A DNA stretch of 5,463 nucleotides from Deltaproteobacteria bacterium (GTDB lineage: Bacteria; Desulfobacterota; DSM-4660; Desulfatiglandales; Desulfatiglandaceae). Made by a program: the position numbers and the translations under genes. The DNA lies in NCBI GenBank assembly GCA_019307645.1, contig JAFDJF010000467.1:1-5463 (forward strand), read 5' to 3'. Under the pieces are notes generated by a model. That model was not told the origin of the DNA. It was given only the letters and a program-made list of their open reading frames with translations, and searched no databases. Positions 1 through 5,235 of the stretch are shown piece by piece. The stretch's first letter is position 1. Each line of letters opens with the position of its first letter.

Positions 1-515
1 TTATCCGCTTTAACCACTTCAAGGACCCTTTCCCCGTCTTCTTCCTCGTGATGGACCTCTTCACTCTTTTTGGGAAGGAGGATATCAAGAAGCCTTTCTT
101 CGGCTATTTCACGGGCCTTGTTCTTTACCTTTACCTGTTCTTCCTTCTTGGACATGTTCACGGCCAGCTCCGTCAGGTCCCTGACCATGGATTCCACGTC
201 CCGACCGATGTACCCCACCTCGGTAAACTTAGTGGCTTCTATCTTCAGGAAAGGTGAGTTGGCAAGTCGGGCCAGACGCCTGGCTATCTCGGTTTTACCG
301 ACACCCGTAGGCCCGATCATGATGATATTTTTGGGAGCGATTTCATCTCTGAGCTCCTTGGGGACCTGCTGACGGCGCCATCTGTTTCTCAGGGCAATAG
401 CCACTGAGCGCTTGGCTTCATCCTGTCCAATGATATATTTGTCCAGCTCCGATACGATCTCCCTCGGAGTCAGAACTTTCGTTAATTGATCTTTTTCTTC
501 TTCATCATGGTTCAT
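1..515 (-). CDS. hslU: HslU, ATPase subunit of the HslVU protease (N-terminal 171 residues, cut by window edge)
   Basis: HslU (ClpY) is the AAA+ ATPase ring that unfolds substrates and feeds them into the HslV peptidase chamber in the cytoplasm. The translation opens with an acidic stretch ([10 protein letters not shown]), then the family N-domain ([21 protein letters not shown], about residues 15-35), and the Walker A loop GPTGVGKT at residues 68-75. The substrate-gripping pore loop GYIG is at 101-104, with Ile where E. coli has Val. The charged start of the intermediate (I) domain follows from about residue 110. Walker B, sensor and C-terminal regions lie beyond position 1, so the gene is incomplete only because of the window. 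The ATG at 515 is preceded by AGAGG on the minus strand (529-525) with 9-base spacing, and lies 15 bases after the hslV stop, as expected for a co-transcribed partner. The family identification is secure. Confidence 0.96.
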   Translation of the reverse strand, partial: MNHDEEEKDQLTKVLTPREIVSELDKYIIGQDEAKRSVAIALRNRWRRQQVPKELRDEIAPKNIIMIGPTGVGKTEIARRLARLANSPFLKIEATKFTEVGYIGRDVESMVRDLTELAVNMSKKEEQVKVKNKAREIAEERLLDILLPKKSEEVHHEEEDGERVLEVVKAD

Positions 516-530
516 GCGTTATCGCCTCTG

Positions 531-1085
531 TCATTCAAAAAGTTCATGAAGTACTATTTGATCATTTGTGTACAGACAAATGGATGCTGCGATCTTCATC
601 GCCTCACCTGCGATTGTCTTGGCATCCAGGCTCGAATGCTCCACCAGCGCCCGTGCAGCGGAAAGGGCATAGGAACCGCCGGACCCTATGGCCGCTACCG
701 GTTCGTCAGGTTCAATTATATCCCCGGTTCCGGAGATGATGAGGGTGTGGTCCTTGTCAATAGCCAGAAGCAGGGCATCCAGTTTCCTGAGGATCTTATC
801 TGTCCTCCAGTCCTTGGCCAGCTCGACAGCGGCCTTGGGCAGGTTCCCGTTATAGGTCTCCAGCTTTGCCTCCAGCCTGTCGAATAGATTAAACGCATCG
901 GCAGCAGCCCCGGCAAAACCCACCAGGACCAGGTCCTTGTACATGAAACGGACCTTTGTGGCTTTATGTTTCATTATGGTTTCCCCAAGACTCACCTGCC
1001 CGTCCCCCGCCATGACCGCCTTACCGTCTTTCCTGACAGCAAGGATAGTGGTTGCTCTTATTTTTTTTGAATTCTGGTGTTGCAT
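531..1085 (-). CDS. hslV: HslV, threonine peptidase subunit of the HslVU protease
   Basis: HslV (ClpQ) forms the double hexameric proteolytic core that degrades proteins delivered by HslU; it is a proteasome beta-subunit relative using an N-terminal Thr nucleophile. The 184-residue product has an 11-residue leader ([11 protein letters not shown]) before T12-T13, so T12 should become mature Thr1 after self-processing. Other family residues fall in register when 11 is subtracted: D28 (Asp17), K44 (Lys33) and S135 (Ser124, in GSGG). Further family blocks are AGDGQ at 26-30, GFAG at 56-59 and [12 protein letters not shown] at 91-102. E. coli HslV has only Met before its Thr, so this leader is longer than that paradigm. 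The ATG at 1085 is supported by AAAGGAG (minus strand, 1102-1096) with 10-base spacing, in the 17-base gap after xerC. It is the middle gene of xerC-hslV-hslU. Confidence 0.97.
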   Translation of the reverse strand: MQHQNSKKIRATTILAVRKDGKAVMAGDGQVSLGETIMKHKATKVRFMYKDLVLVGFAGAAADAFNLFDRLEAKLETYNGNLPKAAVELAKDWRTDKILRKLDALLLAIDKDHTLIISGTGDIIEPDEPVAAIGSGGSYALSAARALVEHSSLDAKTIAGEAMKIAASICLYTNDQIVLHELFE

Positions 1086-1102
1086 GTCACAGTCACTCCT
1101 TT

Positions 1103-2029
1103 CTATTCACTCCTTGGGTGTGTTTTGTCGTACACTTCCATAAGCCTGTCAAGACTTACGTGTGTGTATTTCTGCGTTGTTGAAAGGTTCTTATGTCCAA
1201 GGAGTTCCTGCACCGACCGAAGATCAGCGCCCCCGTCCAGCAAATGGGTGGCAAAGCTGTGCCTCATGGAATGAGGGCTGATCTCAGGAGACAGCCCGCT
1301 TGCTATGGCGTATTTCTTTAATATTCTTCCAATACTTCGCGTCGAAAGTCGACCCCCCCGGAAATTCAGGAAAAGGGGGGCATCCTGTGAAAGCCCCCCG
1401 GTCTTTTTCCTCAGATTTTGTATCGCTACCAGGTAGTTTCTGACAGTCTCAAGGGCCTTGCGGCCAATGGGAACGATCCTCTCCTTATTCCCTTTACCGA
1501 TAACGCTCATCAGGCGTTCGTCAAAATCAATGCTGGACAGGTTAAGGCCCTCAAGTTCACTTGCACGGATTCCGCAGGAATAAAGTACTTCCAGGATCGC
1601 CAGGTTCCTGAGATCAAGCGGTTTTTTCTGTTCCCGGCTTTCGAGGAGCCTGAAAACATCATCCACAGGAAGATAGGTGGGAAGATATTTTTCCAACTTG
1701 GGCGTCGAAATATCAACCGCAGGATTTCCCCTGCGAAGGCCCCTCTTTTCCAGAAAAAGAAAAAACGAACGGACAGCAGAAAGCTTGCGGGCAATGGTTG
1801 TGCGACTTAACCTCCCATAGAGGCTGCCCAGGTATTCTCTGATGATCAGGGGATTAACGGCTTCCGGCTTCAAGCCGGTGTGCTCGCCTGCCGTGAGCTC
1901 TTCCCTGGCGCCGAGGAAGTCCAGGAATTGCTTCAAGTCAATGTGATAATTCCTGACAGTATGTTTAGAATACCCCTTCTGATTCCTGAGGTAGTCAATG
2001 AAAGCTTCCATGAGGCCATGAAGCCACAA
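1103..2029 (-). CDS. xerC: XerC-type tyrosine recombinase
   Basis: This is a site-specific recombinase of the phage-integrase family. XerC normally acts with XerD and FtsK at dif to resolve chromosome dimers. The 308-residue product has an N-terminal SAM-like core-binding domain (about residues 8-95) and a C-terminal catalytic domain (about 115-300). The full catalytic set is visible: R155 (GIRASEL), K179 (GKGNKER), H253 and R256 (SPHSMRHSF), H279 (LLGHKNLS) and the nucleophile Y288 (TTQKYTHV). The start is TTG at 2029, because GGAGGG (minus strand, 2041-2036) sits 6 bases upstream; an in-frame ATG at 2011 would give 302 residues but has no good Shine-Dalgarno site. Position first in an operon with hslV and hslU matches codV-clpQ-clpY of Bacillus and favours XerC over XerD or an integron or phage integrase. 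A C7 tract at 1353-1359 and a GC hairpin lie within it. Confidence 0.93.
   Translation of the reverse strand: MWLHGLMEAFIDYLRNQKGYSKHTVRNYHIDLKQFLDFLGAREELTAGEHTGLKPEAVNPLIIREYLGSLYGRLSRTTIARKLSAVRSFFLFLEKRGLRRGNPAVDISTPKLEKYLPTYLPVDDVFRLLESREQKKPLDLRNLAILEVLYSCGIRASELEGLNLSSIDFDERLMSVIGKGNKERIVPIGRKALETVRNYLVAIQNLRKKTGGLSQDAPLFLNFRGGRLSTRSIGRILKKYAIASGLSPEISPHSMRHSFATHLLDGGADLRSVQELLGHKNLSTTQKYTHVSLDRLMEVYDKTHPRSE
1371..1399 (-). other. Terminator-like GC hairpin inside xerC
   Basis: On the minus strand, GGGGGGC (1399-1393) and GCCCCCC (1381-1375) can form a 7-bp all-GC stem with an 11-base loop, followed directly by TTTT (1374-1371). That is the layout of a weak intrinsic terminator, placed within the coding sequence on the transcribed strand. 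A second G7 tract (minus strand, 1359-1353) could pair with the same C6 tract, giving an alternative fold. The runs are compatible with Gly-Gly and Pro codons, so they may be codon-driven; any effect on xerC-hslVU transcription is inference. Confidence 0.35.
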
Positions 2030-2035
2030 AACAAA

Positions 2036-2041
2036 CCCTCC
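2036..2041 (-). promoter_or_regulatory. Ribosome binding site setting the xerC TTG start
   Basis: GGAGGG on the minus strand lies 6 bases before TTG at 2029. The competing in-frame ATG at 2011 lies about 24 bases downstream of it with no purine-rich site of its own, so the TTG start is preferred. Confidence 0.65.
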
Positions 2042-2083
2042 ATGATTCTAAGGACATGAAATATCCACCGGGCAAAACAGAAA

Positions 2084-2105
2084 GGTTGTTTCATTGGAAC
2101 CAACC
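2084..2105. repeat. Imperfect inverted repeat in the xerC leader
   Basis: GGTTG at 2084-2088 faces CAACC at 2101-2105, and the interior GTTTC/GGAAC continues the pairing on the plus strand, giving about nine pairs with one bulge and an ATT loop. It lies about 55 bases upstream of the xerC start, inside the predicted 5' leader. On the minus-strand transcript the fold is slightly weaker. Function unknown. Confidence 0.35.
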
Positions 2106-2144
2106 GCTCCCCCCATTGAGTCGACTGTCCTCCAAAAAAGATAC

Positions 2145-2173
2145 AAAGTAAACATTTTTCTTGAAATTGGCAA
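2145..2173 (-). promoter_or_regulatory. Candidate sigma70 promoter for xerC-hslV-hslU
   Basis: On the minus strand, TTGCCA (2173-2168) and TACTTT (2150-2145) are separated by exactly 17 bases in AT-rich DNA, a reasonable -35/-10 pair. Transcription would begin near 2138, giving a leader of about 110 bases before the TTG at 2029. It is the best match I found upstream of xerC, judged by eye only. Confidence 0.4.
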
Positions 2174-2201
2174 TTAAAAAATGCGTTTATGTATTCTTGG
2201 C

Positions 2202-2231
2202 TTGACTTTGATTTGACCATTGATGTAATTT
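2202..2231 (+). promoter_or_regulatory. Weak candidate promoter toward the EF-G-like gene
   Basis: TTGACT at 2202-2207 and TAATTT at 2226-2231 are spaced 18 bases apart. If used, transcription would start near 2238, leaving an unusually long leader of about 300 bases before the ATG at 2538. I found no better -35/-10 pair nearer the gene, so the true promoter is uncertain. Confidence 0.25.
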
Positions 2232-2273
2232 TATTTGTTTAGTTTCTGTAACCTGTTACACACCTCCATCCCA

Positions 2274-2298
2274 CAACGTGAGCTTGAGGGAGACGTTG
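2274..2298. repeat. CAACGT/ACGTTG inverted repeat
   Basis: CAACGT (2274-2279) and ACGTTG (2293-2298) are perfect 6-base arms around a 13-base loop, followed within two bases by TTTT. The stem is short, so a role as a terminator or protein-binding site is only possible. Confidence 0.35.
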
Positions 2299-2304
2299 AT
2301 TTTC

Positions 2305-2316
2305 CCCAATATTGGG
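2305..2316. repeat. Perfect 12-bp palindrome CCCAATATTGGG
   Basis: This is a perfect 12-base dyad in the divergent intergenic region, a few bases beyond another inverted repeat. The size and symmetry suit a dimeric regulator site, but no regulator is identified and such a palindrome can arise by chance in this length of DNA. Confidence 0.4.
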
Positions 2317-2346
2317 AGAGCAGGCATGTACAGTATGAGACCTTTG

Positions 2347-2375
2347 AAAAATGTCAATTTTTGTTCAAGTTCAAG
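2347..2375. repeat. AT hairpin AAAAAT-GTCA-ATTTTT with adjacent TTCAAG tandem pair
   Basis: AAAAAT (2347-2352) and ATTTTT (2357-2362) flank a GTCA loop, and two tandem TTCAAG hexamers follow at 2364-2375. The stem has no GC pairs, so it would be a poor terminator. It may be part of a dispersed intergenic repeat; only one copy is in the window. Confidence 0.3.
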
Positions 2376-2537
2376 GAAGACAAAAAATTTAACCACAGGC
2401 GCCACGAAGTAAGTGCCCTTGGGGTGAATATATGGAATATTTCGAGGATTAAATTTTGAGTCTGACGCCGAAATTGGGAAAAAGGGACGTTGTTCAAAGA
2501 TCTCAGTATTTCAATTTGATCAGGAAGGGGTTAGCGT

Positions 2538-3365
2538 ATGGCAAAAAAAGCTGAAGAACTGAGAAATGTGGCCCTCGTTGCCCATGGGGGATCGGGCAAG
2601 ACTTCTCTTGCCGAGGCCATTCTGTTCAACGGAAAAGGCACGACCAGGCTTGGCAGGGTGGACGACGGCACTTCTAACCTGGATTTCGAACCGGAAGAGA
2701 TAAAAAGAAAAATTACCATCAGCACTTCTTTTCACCATTGCAGTTGGAAAAAGGCGACCATAAATCTTATTGACACACCCGGGGATGATAATTTTCTCTC
2801 TGACACCAAATTTTCACTTCAGGCGGCCGACGGCGTGGTTGTTGTAATTGACGCTACGGCAGGCGTAAAAGTCGGGACAGAAAAGGTCTGGGGCTTTGCT
2901 GAAGAACAGAATCTTCCGAAAATGATATTTGTTAATAAACTGGATAGAGAGCGATCAGATTTTTACAAGGCCCTGGAAGAAGTGTCACAGGTTTTTGAAA
3001 TCAAGCCCACTCCGCTGTTTCTCCCCATTGGTGATGAGGACAAATTTTCAGGGGTGGTCGACCTGGTCAAAATGAAAGCCCGTCTTTACAGCAAGGATGC
3101 CAGCGGCAAGTTTGAGACCGGTGACGTCCCTGCCGACCTGGAGGATATTGTCAGTGAATGGCGCGAAAATATGATTGAAAACATCGTCGAAGCCAATGAC
3201 GATCTTATGGAGAAATATCTGGAAGGAGAAGAACTTTCAGCCAAGGAGATCGAAGAAACCCTCGTTGAGGGAGTCAAATCAGGGTGTCTGTGGTTCCGCT
3301 GCCTTGAACATCGGTGTTCCCCAGTTGATGGACATCATCGTACAGGGATTCCCTTCACCGCTTGA
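2538..3365 (+). CDS. EF-G-like N-terminal fragment: GTPase (G) domain
   Basis: This open frame carries the G domain of the broken EF-G paralogue. The P-loop is AHGGSGKTS (residues 15-23, K21), where canonical EF-G has AHIDAGKTT. The switch I Thr lies in RKITI (T60), the G3 motif is DTPG (79-82), and G4 is NKLD (133-136). The catalytic His of canonical EF-G (DTPGH) is replaced by Asp (DTPGDD). As I recall them, other EF-G-2-type proteins also lack that His, having Tyr, so this marks the subfamily rather than proving loss of function. The G' insert region with LPIGDEDKFSGVVDLV follows at about 162-177. Homology stops near residue 249 (VKSG); the last 26 or so residues, to TGA at 3363-3365, are out-of-frame read-through. 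If translated, it gives a G domain without the translocation domains. Confidence 0.8.
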   Translation: MAKKAEELRNVALVAHGGSGKTSLAEAILFNGKGTTRLGRVDDGTSNLDFEPEEIKRKITISTSFHHCSWKKATINLIDTPGDDNFLSDTKFSLQAADGVVVVIDATAGVKVGTEKVWGFAEEQNLPKMIFVNKLDRERSDFYKALEEVSQVFEIKPTPLFLPIGDEDKFSGVVDLVKMKARLYSKDASGKFETGDVPADLEDIVSEWRENMIENIVEANDDLMEKYLEGEELSAKEIEETLVEGVKSGCLWFRCLEHRCSPVDGHHRTGIPFTA

Positions 3366-4602
3366 GATAGGGTCTAAAAAAGGGACCAAACCCGGAACTG
3401 AGGATGAAATTGAGATGTTACCGGCGACCGACGCGCCACTTTCCGCTCTGGTGTTCAAGACCGTTGCGGATCCCTTTGCAGGGAAACTCACCTTGTTAAG
3501 GGTTTTTTCGGGCACCCTAAAGGCGGATTCAACGGTCTATAACGCCAATAAGAGCGCCAAAGAAAAATACGGTCAGCTTCTTCTTATGGAAGGGAAAAAA
3601 CAGCAGCCGGTCGAGACGGCCGGCCCGGGGGAAATTGTGGCCATAGCCAAGCTTAAGCACACATCCACGGGCGATACCCTGTGTTCGGAAAAGGCGCCTG
3701 TCATTTACAGGTCAGCCGACCCGCTGCCATCTGTTATCTCCTATGCTGTTGAAGCAAAAGTAAAAGGCAGTGAAGACAAAGTCTTTTCTTCTCTCATCAA
3801 ACTGCTCGAAGAGGATCCGACACTGAGGCTTGAGAGAGACCAGACAACATCCGATACGCTCCTTTCAGGCACGGGGCAAATCCACCTGGAAGCCACATGC
3901 GAAAAACTGCACCGCAAATTCGGGATCGAGGTCAATCTGAATCCTGTTAAAGTGCCTTACAGGGAAACCATTAAGAAAGCGGTCAAAACTGTTATTTACC
4001 GCCACAAAAAACAATCAGGCGGCCGCGGGCAATTTGCCGAGGTGCATTTTGATCTTTCCCCCTTGGAAAGGGGTAAGGGGTTTGAATTTCAGGAGAATCT
4101 TACAGGCATGAATGTCCCCAGAAATTTTGTGCCTGCCGTGGAAAAGGGCCTTAACGAGTCATTGTCACGTGGCATAGTGGCCGGTTATCCGGTTGTTGAC
4201 CTTAAAGTCCGTTTTTTTGACGGCAAATCCCATGAGGTTGACTCCTCAGAAATGGCGTTCAAGATAGCAGCCAGCATGTGCCTCAAGAAAGCTGTTCAGG
4301 ATGCCAGCCCCATACTGCTTGAACCGATCATGAAGATGGAAATTACTGTCCCCGAGGATGCCATGGGGGATGTGATGGGCGATCTGAACGGCCGGCGCGG
4401 AAAGGTTGTAGGGATGGACTCCCAGGGCAAATATCAGGTGGTCAAGGCCGAGGTCCCAATGGCCGAAGTACTGCGGTATGCGCTGGATCTCAATGCAATT
4501 TCAGGGGGCCGGGGCTCATTTACACTGGAACGTTCCCATTATGAGGAAGTTCCTGCTCAATTGGCAGAAAAGGTGATCGCGGCCTCCCAGGAAAAGGAAT
4601 AG
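3286..4602 (+). CDS. EF-G-like C-terminal fragment: domains II-V
   Basis: This frame contains the remainder of the EF-G paralogue. From 3286 it reads VCGSAALNIGVPQ and the end of the G domain (FPSP), then the beta-barrel domain II (about 3430-3720, with DAPLSALVFKTVADPFAGKL), domain III (about 3730-3950, LLEEDPTLRLERD), domain IV (about 3955-4305, with HKKQSGGRGQF at 4003-4035 and the HEVDSS tip-region motif at 4231-4248), and domain V (about 4310-4560, LLEPIMKMEI then GRRGKVVGM). It ends at TAG 4600-4602. Upstream sequence in this frame back to 3175 is open but shows no homology. No Shine-Dalgarno site precedes the nearest in-frame ATG (3328), so independent translation looks poor. All domain signatures are intact, with no further stops or frame changes. 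Confidence 0.75.
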   Translation, partial: VCGSAALNIGVPQLMDIIVQGFPSPLEIGSKKGTKPGTEDEIEMLPATDAPLSALVFKTVADPFAGKLTLLRVFSGTLKADSTVYNANKSAKEKYGQLLLMEGKKQQPVETAGPGEIVAIAKLKHTSTGDTLCSEKAPVIYRSADPLPSVISYAVEAKVKGSEDKVFSSLIKLLEEDPTLRLERDQTTSDTLLSGTGQIHLEATCEKLHRKFGIEVNLNPVKVPYRETIKKAVKTVIYRHKKQSGGRGQFAEVHFDLSPLERGKGFEFQENLTGMNVPRNFVPAVEKGLNESLSRGIVAGYPVVDLKVRFFDGKSHEVDSSEMAFKIAASMCLKKAVQDASPILLEPIMKMEITVPEDAMGDVMGDLNGRRGKVVGMDSQGKYQVVKAEVPMAEVLRYALDLNAISGGRGSFTLERSHYEEVPAQLAEKVIAASQEKE

Positions 4603-4612
4603 ACGGGGCAGG

Positions 4613-5119
4613 ATGGACAGTGGGTTTAAGACCGGCGTTCTGACAATCAGCGATAAAGGGTCTCAGGGCCTGAGAGAAGATGAGAGCGGCGAAATTGTCG
4701 CAGCCATGCTCGAGGCGCAGGGTTTCCCTGTTTTGAGCAGAGAGATTATCCCTGATGACCGGCAGCAGGTCGTTGACACGCTTATTAAGTGGGTTGACAG
4801 AAACGGTCTGTCCTTGATCATCACATCCGGGGGAACCGGTCTCAGCCCTACGGATGTCACGCCACAGGCCATGGAAGAAGTTATTGATTTTCAGGTTCCT
4901 GGAATGGCAGAGGCAATGCGCGCTGCCAGCTTGAAAAAGACACCCCATGCCATGATATCCCGGGCCATGGCCGGGGTCAGAAAGACCTGCCTTATTATTA
5001 ATGTCCCTGGCAGTCCAAAGGGTGCCGGGGAAAACCTTTCTGTTGTATTGCCCGCCTTAAATCACGCCCTTTCAAAGCTGGCGGGAGACACTTCGGACTG
5101 CGCCGTGCAAGGCTCCTAG
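4613..5119 (+). CDS. mog: MogA/MoaB-family molybdopterin adenylyltransferase
   Basis: MogA activates molybdopterin by adenylation (MPT + ATP to MPT-AMP) before molybdenum insertion by MoeA, in the cytoplasm. The 168-residue product is a single MoCF-binding domain. Visible signatures are VLTISDKGS at 9-17, IIPDD at 45-49 (D48, matching E. coli MogA Asp49), LIITSGGTGLSPTDVTPQA at 68-86 (D81, matching Asp82), VPGMAEAMR at 95-103, SRAMAGVR at 116-123 and the nucleotide-loop NVPGSPKGAGENL at 130-142. The length is nearer E. coli MoaB (about 170) than MogA (about 195), so the MogA/MoaB assignment is by family; the preserved acidic residues favour adenylyltransferase activity. ATG 4613 lies 10 bases after the EF-G-like stop and has GGGG (4605-4608) only 4 bases away, so it may depend partly on translation of the gene upstream. 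The break in that gene might therefore reduce its expression. Confidence 0.92.
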   Translation: MDSGFKTGVLTISDKGSQGLREDESGEIVAAMLEAQGFPVLSREIIPDDRQQVVDTLIKWVDRNGLSLIITSGGTGLSPTDVTPQAMEEVIDFQVPGMAEAMRAASLKKTPHAMISRAMAGVRKTCLIINVPGSPKGAGENLSVVLPALNHALSKLAGDTSDCAVQGS

Positions 5120-5190
5120 GACTGCATCCTCCTACTTTGTTACGCCAGTCAACAACACCCCGTCCCCATGTCAGGGGCTGACCCCGCAGC
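5120..5190. repeat. Possible dispersed palindromic repeat relic in the convergent spacer
   Basis: The spacer holds nested dyads: GTCAG-GGG-CTGAC (5170-5182), CCCC/GGGG (5164-5167 with 5174-5177) and GGGG-CTGA-CCCC (5174-5185), plus GACTG/CAGTC arms at 5120-5124 and 5146-5150. Read on the minus strand, this GGGGTCAG...CCCTGACA...GGGGACGGGG style resembles repeats that flank REP-associated (IS200-like) transposases in many proteobacteria, including deltaproteobacteria. That resemblance comes from memory, and no transposase is present. Confidence 0.35.
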
Positions 5191-5196
5191 TTTTTT
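5177..5196 (+). terminator. Small intrinsic-terminator-like hairpin after the mog gene
   Basis: GCTG (5177-5180) and CAGC (5187-5190) form a short stem with a six-base loop, followed directly by six T residues (5191-5196), 57 bases past the mog stop. Four pairs is weak. The same T-run is also the loop of a competing CAGC-T6-GCTG hairpin (5187-5200). The convergent position between two genes suits a terminator. Confidence 0.4.
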
Positions 5197-5235
5197 GCTG
5201 AGCATTGATCACTTTTCGACTTTATTCCTTTAATT

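Larger units (their letters stand above)
2030..2537. other. AT-rich divergent intergenic region, no credible gene
   Basis: These 508 bases separate the start of xerC (leftward) from the start of the EF-G-like gene (rightward). The open frames here, such as a TTG-started frame of about 74 codons at 2235-2459, lack a Shine-Dalgarno site, do not resemble any family I know, and look like chance. I see no tRNA, riboswitch fold or transposase remnant. The region does hold promoter candidates in both directions and several short inverted repeats (2084-2105, 2274-2298, 2305-2316, 2347-2362), plus a tandem TTCAAG pair at 2364-2375. The 2330-2410 part resembles dispersed intergenic repeat DNA in style, but this cannot be tested from one copy. 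Confidence 0.7.
2538..4602 (+). pseudogene. Elongation factor G-like GTPase (EF-G-2/FusA2 type), frameshifted
   Basis: This is one ancestral gene of about 2.08 kb encoding an EF-G paralogue, now split between two reading frames. Continuous homology runs from the GTPase domain (frame of 2538) into domains II-V (frame of 3286), so the halves belong together. Canonical EF-G translocates tRNA and mRNA on the ribosome; paralogues of this EF-G-2/FusA2 type are less well defined and some may be dispensable. Frame is lost at about 3286-3290. In the family, an 'SG-x-x-x-P-V' stretch precedes the CGSA-like motif; here SG is joined almost directly to VCGSAALNIG, so roughly five residues are missing. A 14-base deletion fits both the frame change and the missing residues. 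No second lesion is visible. Start ATG 2538 has AGGAAGGGG at 2522-2530, 7 bases upstream. It could instead be an assembly error, in which case the gene is intact. Confidence 0.8.

Noticed and set aside
486..887. 133-codon plus-strand frame opposite hslV
   Set aside because: It is antisense to HslV, whose catalytic residues are all in register; a shadow frame.
1103..2029. Phage or integron integrase, suggesting a mobile element
   Set aside because: The gene is first in a xerC-hslV-hslU operon, there is no attachment site or other phage gene nearby, and its length and motifs fit housekeeping XerC.
1933..2220. Minus-strand frame of about 95 codons overlapping the xerC start
   Set aside because: It overlaps the well-supported N-terminal coding of XerC in another frame and its product has no recognisable features.
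2235..2459. Open frame of about 74 codons in the intergenic region, plus strand
   Set aside because: TTG start, no Shine-Dalgarno site, no recognisable family and low-complexity AT-rich composition. Most likely chance.
3280..3295. Programmed ribosomal frameshifting in the EF-G-like gene
   Set aside because: There is no slippery heptamer or typical shift site, and conserved residues are missing at the junction, which a recoding event would not explain.
4520..4948. 142-codon minus-strand frame opposite mog
   Set aside because: It is antisense to a gene with clear MogA/MoaB motifs and shows no family signature; a shadow frame.
5120..5135. AGGAGG followed by ATG on the minus strand as a gene start
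   Set aside because: The Shine-Dalgarno-like site abuts the ATG with no spacing, and the frame from it runs antisense into mog without a recognisable product.
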